From contig DAOUWN010000077.1 in the NCBI GenBank assembly GCA_030667105.1, positions 1 through 8,048 on the forward strand: DNA of 8,048 nucleotides, written 5' to 3'. Each line of letters opens with the position of its first letter. The stretch's first letter is position 1. Positions 7,765 to 8,048 of the stretch are shown here, one piece after another. Origin of the DNA: Deltaproteobacteria bacterium (GTDB taxonomy: Bacteria > Desulfobacterota > Desulfobacteria > C00003060). The notes under the pieces were generated by a model. The model searched no databases. It was given only the letters and a program-made list of their open reading frames with translations, and had not been told where the DNA came from. Position numbers and translations under genes: made by a program.

Positions 7765-8048
7765 TCATTCATTTCTTAATTCAAAATATTGCTCGTTTAC
7801 CGTGGTGCCCCATTGGACTCCACTGCGTTGCTTCATAAGCTTAAATCCTGCATTTTCATATAAGTGTCTTGCAGCATCAAGTCCCTCGAAGGTCCAGAGA
7901 TATGTCTTTTTGTAGCCCTTGTTTTTGCAAAAATCTGTAGCTCTATTAATGAGCTTTCTACCCACTCCTTTTCCCCTTAAAGCATCAGATATGATGAGCC
8001 ACCTTAGATGAGCGCCTTCATTTTCAGCATGAATACAGTCTATAACAA
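7765..8048 (-). CDS. GNAT family N-acetyltransferase, C-terminal part (cut by the window edge)
   Basis: The minus-strand frame is open from the right edge to a TGA at 7765-7767, 93 codons in all. GNAT enzymes transfer the acetyl group from acetyl-CoA to an amine. The fragment shows motif A: a beta strand LRWLIIS, then RGKGVG (residues 24-29 of the fragment), the Q/R-x-x-G-x-G/A loop that holds the CoA pyrophosphate, then a helix RKLINRATDFC. Motif B follows as YLWTF and ARHLYENAGFKLM. The tail VQWGTTVNEQYFEL resembles that of MarR-GNAT fusion proteins, so an N-terminal DNA-binding domain may lie beyond the window. The GTG at 7963-7965 is an internal codon and not the start. GC is about 42% over 7801-8048, lower than in the operon, which may point to transfer. 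The acetylated substrate cannot be inferred. Confidence 0.88.
   Translation of the reverse strand, partial: VIDCIHAENEGAHLRWLIISDALRGKGVGRKLINRATDFCKNKGYKKTYLWTFEGLDAARHLYENAGFKLMKQRSGVQWGTTVNEQYFELRNE

Noticed and set aside
7555..7915. Plus-strand open frames of 64-74 codons in the right gap and opposite the acetyltransferase
   Set aside because: One crosses the strong hairpin, the other is antisense to the GNAT fragment; neither has a ribosome binding site or coding character.
7759..8022. 11-base word GCGCCTTCATT at 7759-7769 and again at 8012-8022
   Set aside because: The second copy lies inside acetyltransferase coding sequence; with no further shared flank this is probably chance.

Overview
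The window looks like a piece of a Gram-negative bacterial chromosome, most likely from the Desulfobacterota (former Deltaproteobacteria). This is inferred from the gene order obg-proB-proA-nadD-rsfS, from the roughly 560-residue protein after rsfS that resembles a family I associate with sulfate-reducing Desulfobacterota, and from the AT-rich palindromic intergenic repeat. Sampled GC is about 56% in proA. It falls to about 42% in the acetyltransferase fragment at the right end.

Left edge (1-361): the last 49 codons of an unrecognised plus-strand gene end at 150, followed by a small hairpin and about 210 bp without a convincing gene. The ribosomal protein genes rplU and rpmA, the usual upstream partners of obg, are not here.

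Main operon (362-6549): six plus-strand genes lie head to tail with gaps of 34 bp or less and two overlaps. They are obg (ribosome-assembly GTPase), proB and proA (first two steps of proline synthesis), nadD (NAD synthesis), rsfS (ribosome silencing factor) and a 562-residue cytoplasmic protein of unknown function. The operon joins ribosome assembly and silencing with proline and NAD supply, all core growth functions. All key catalytic motifs are intact.

Intergenic region 6550-6832: no gene. It holds an 8-bp inverted repeat around a TGACGTCA palindrome, followed directly by an imperfect palindrome of about 147 bp with 60-nt arms. This looks like a dispersed repeat or MITE-like element.

Right part (6833-8048): a 229-residue exported or membrane-anchored protein with 23-residue Asp-rich repeats is followed by about 240 bp of non-coding DNA with a strong hairpin. 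A converging, AT-richer GNAT acetyltransferase gene on the minus strand runs off the right edge.

No clearly new defence or mobile system is visible. The most interesting items are the palindromic element, the unknown protein coupled to rsfS, the repeat protein, and the attC-like hairpin between the convergent genes.
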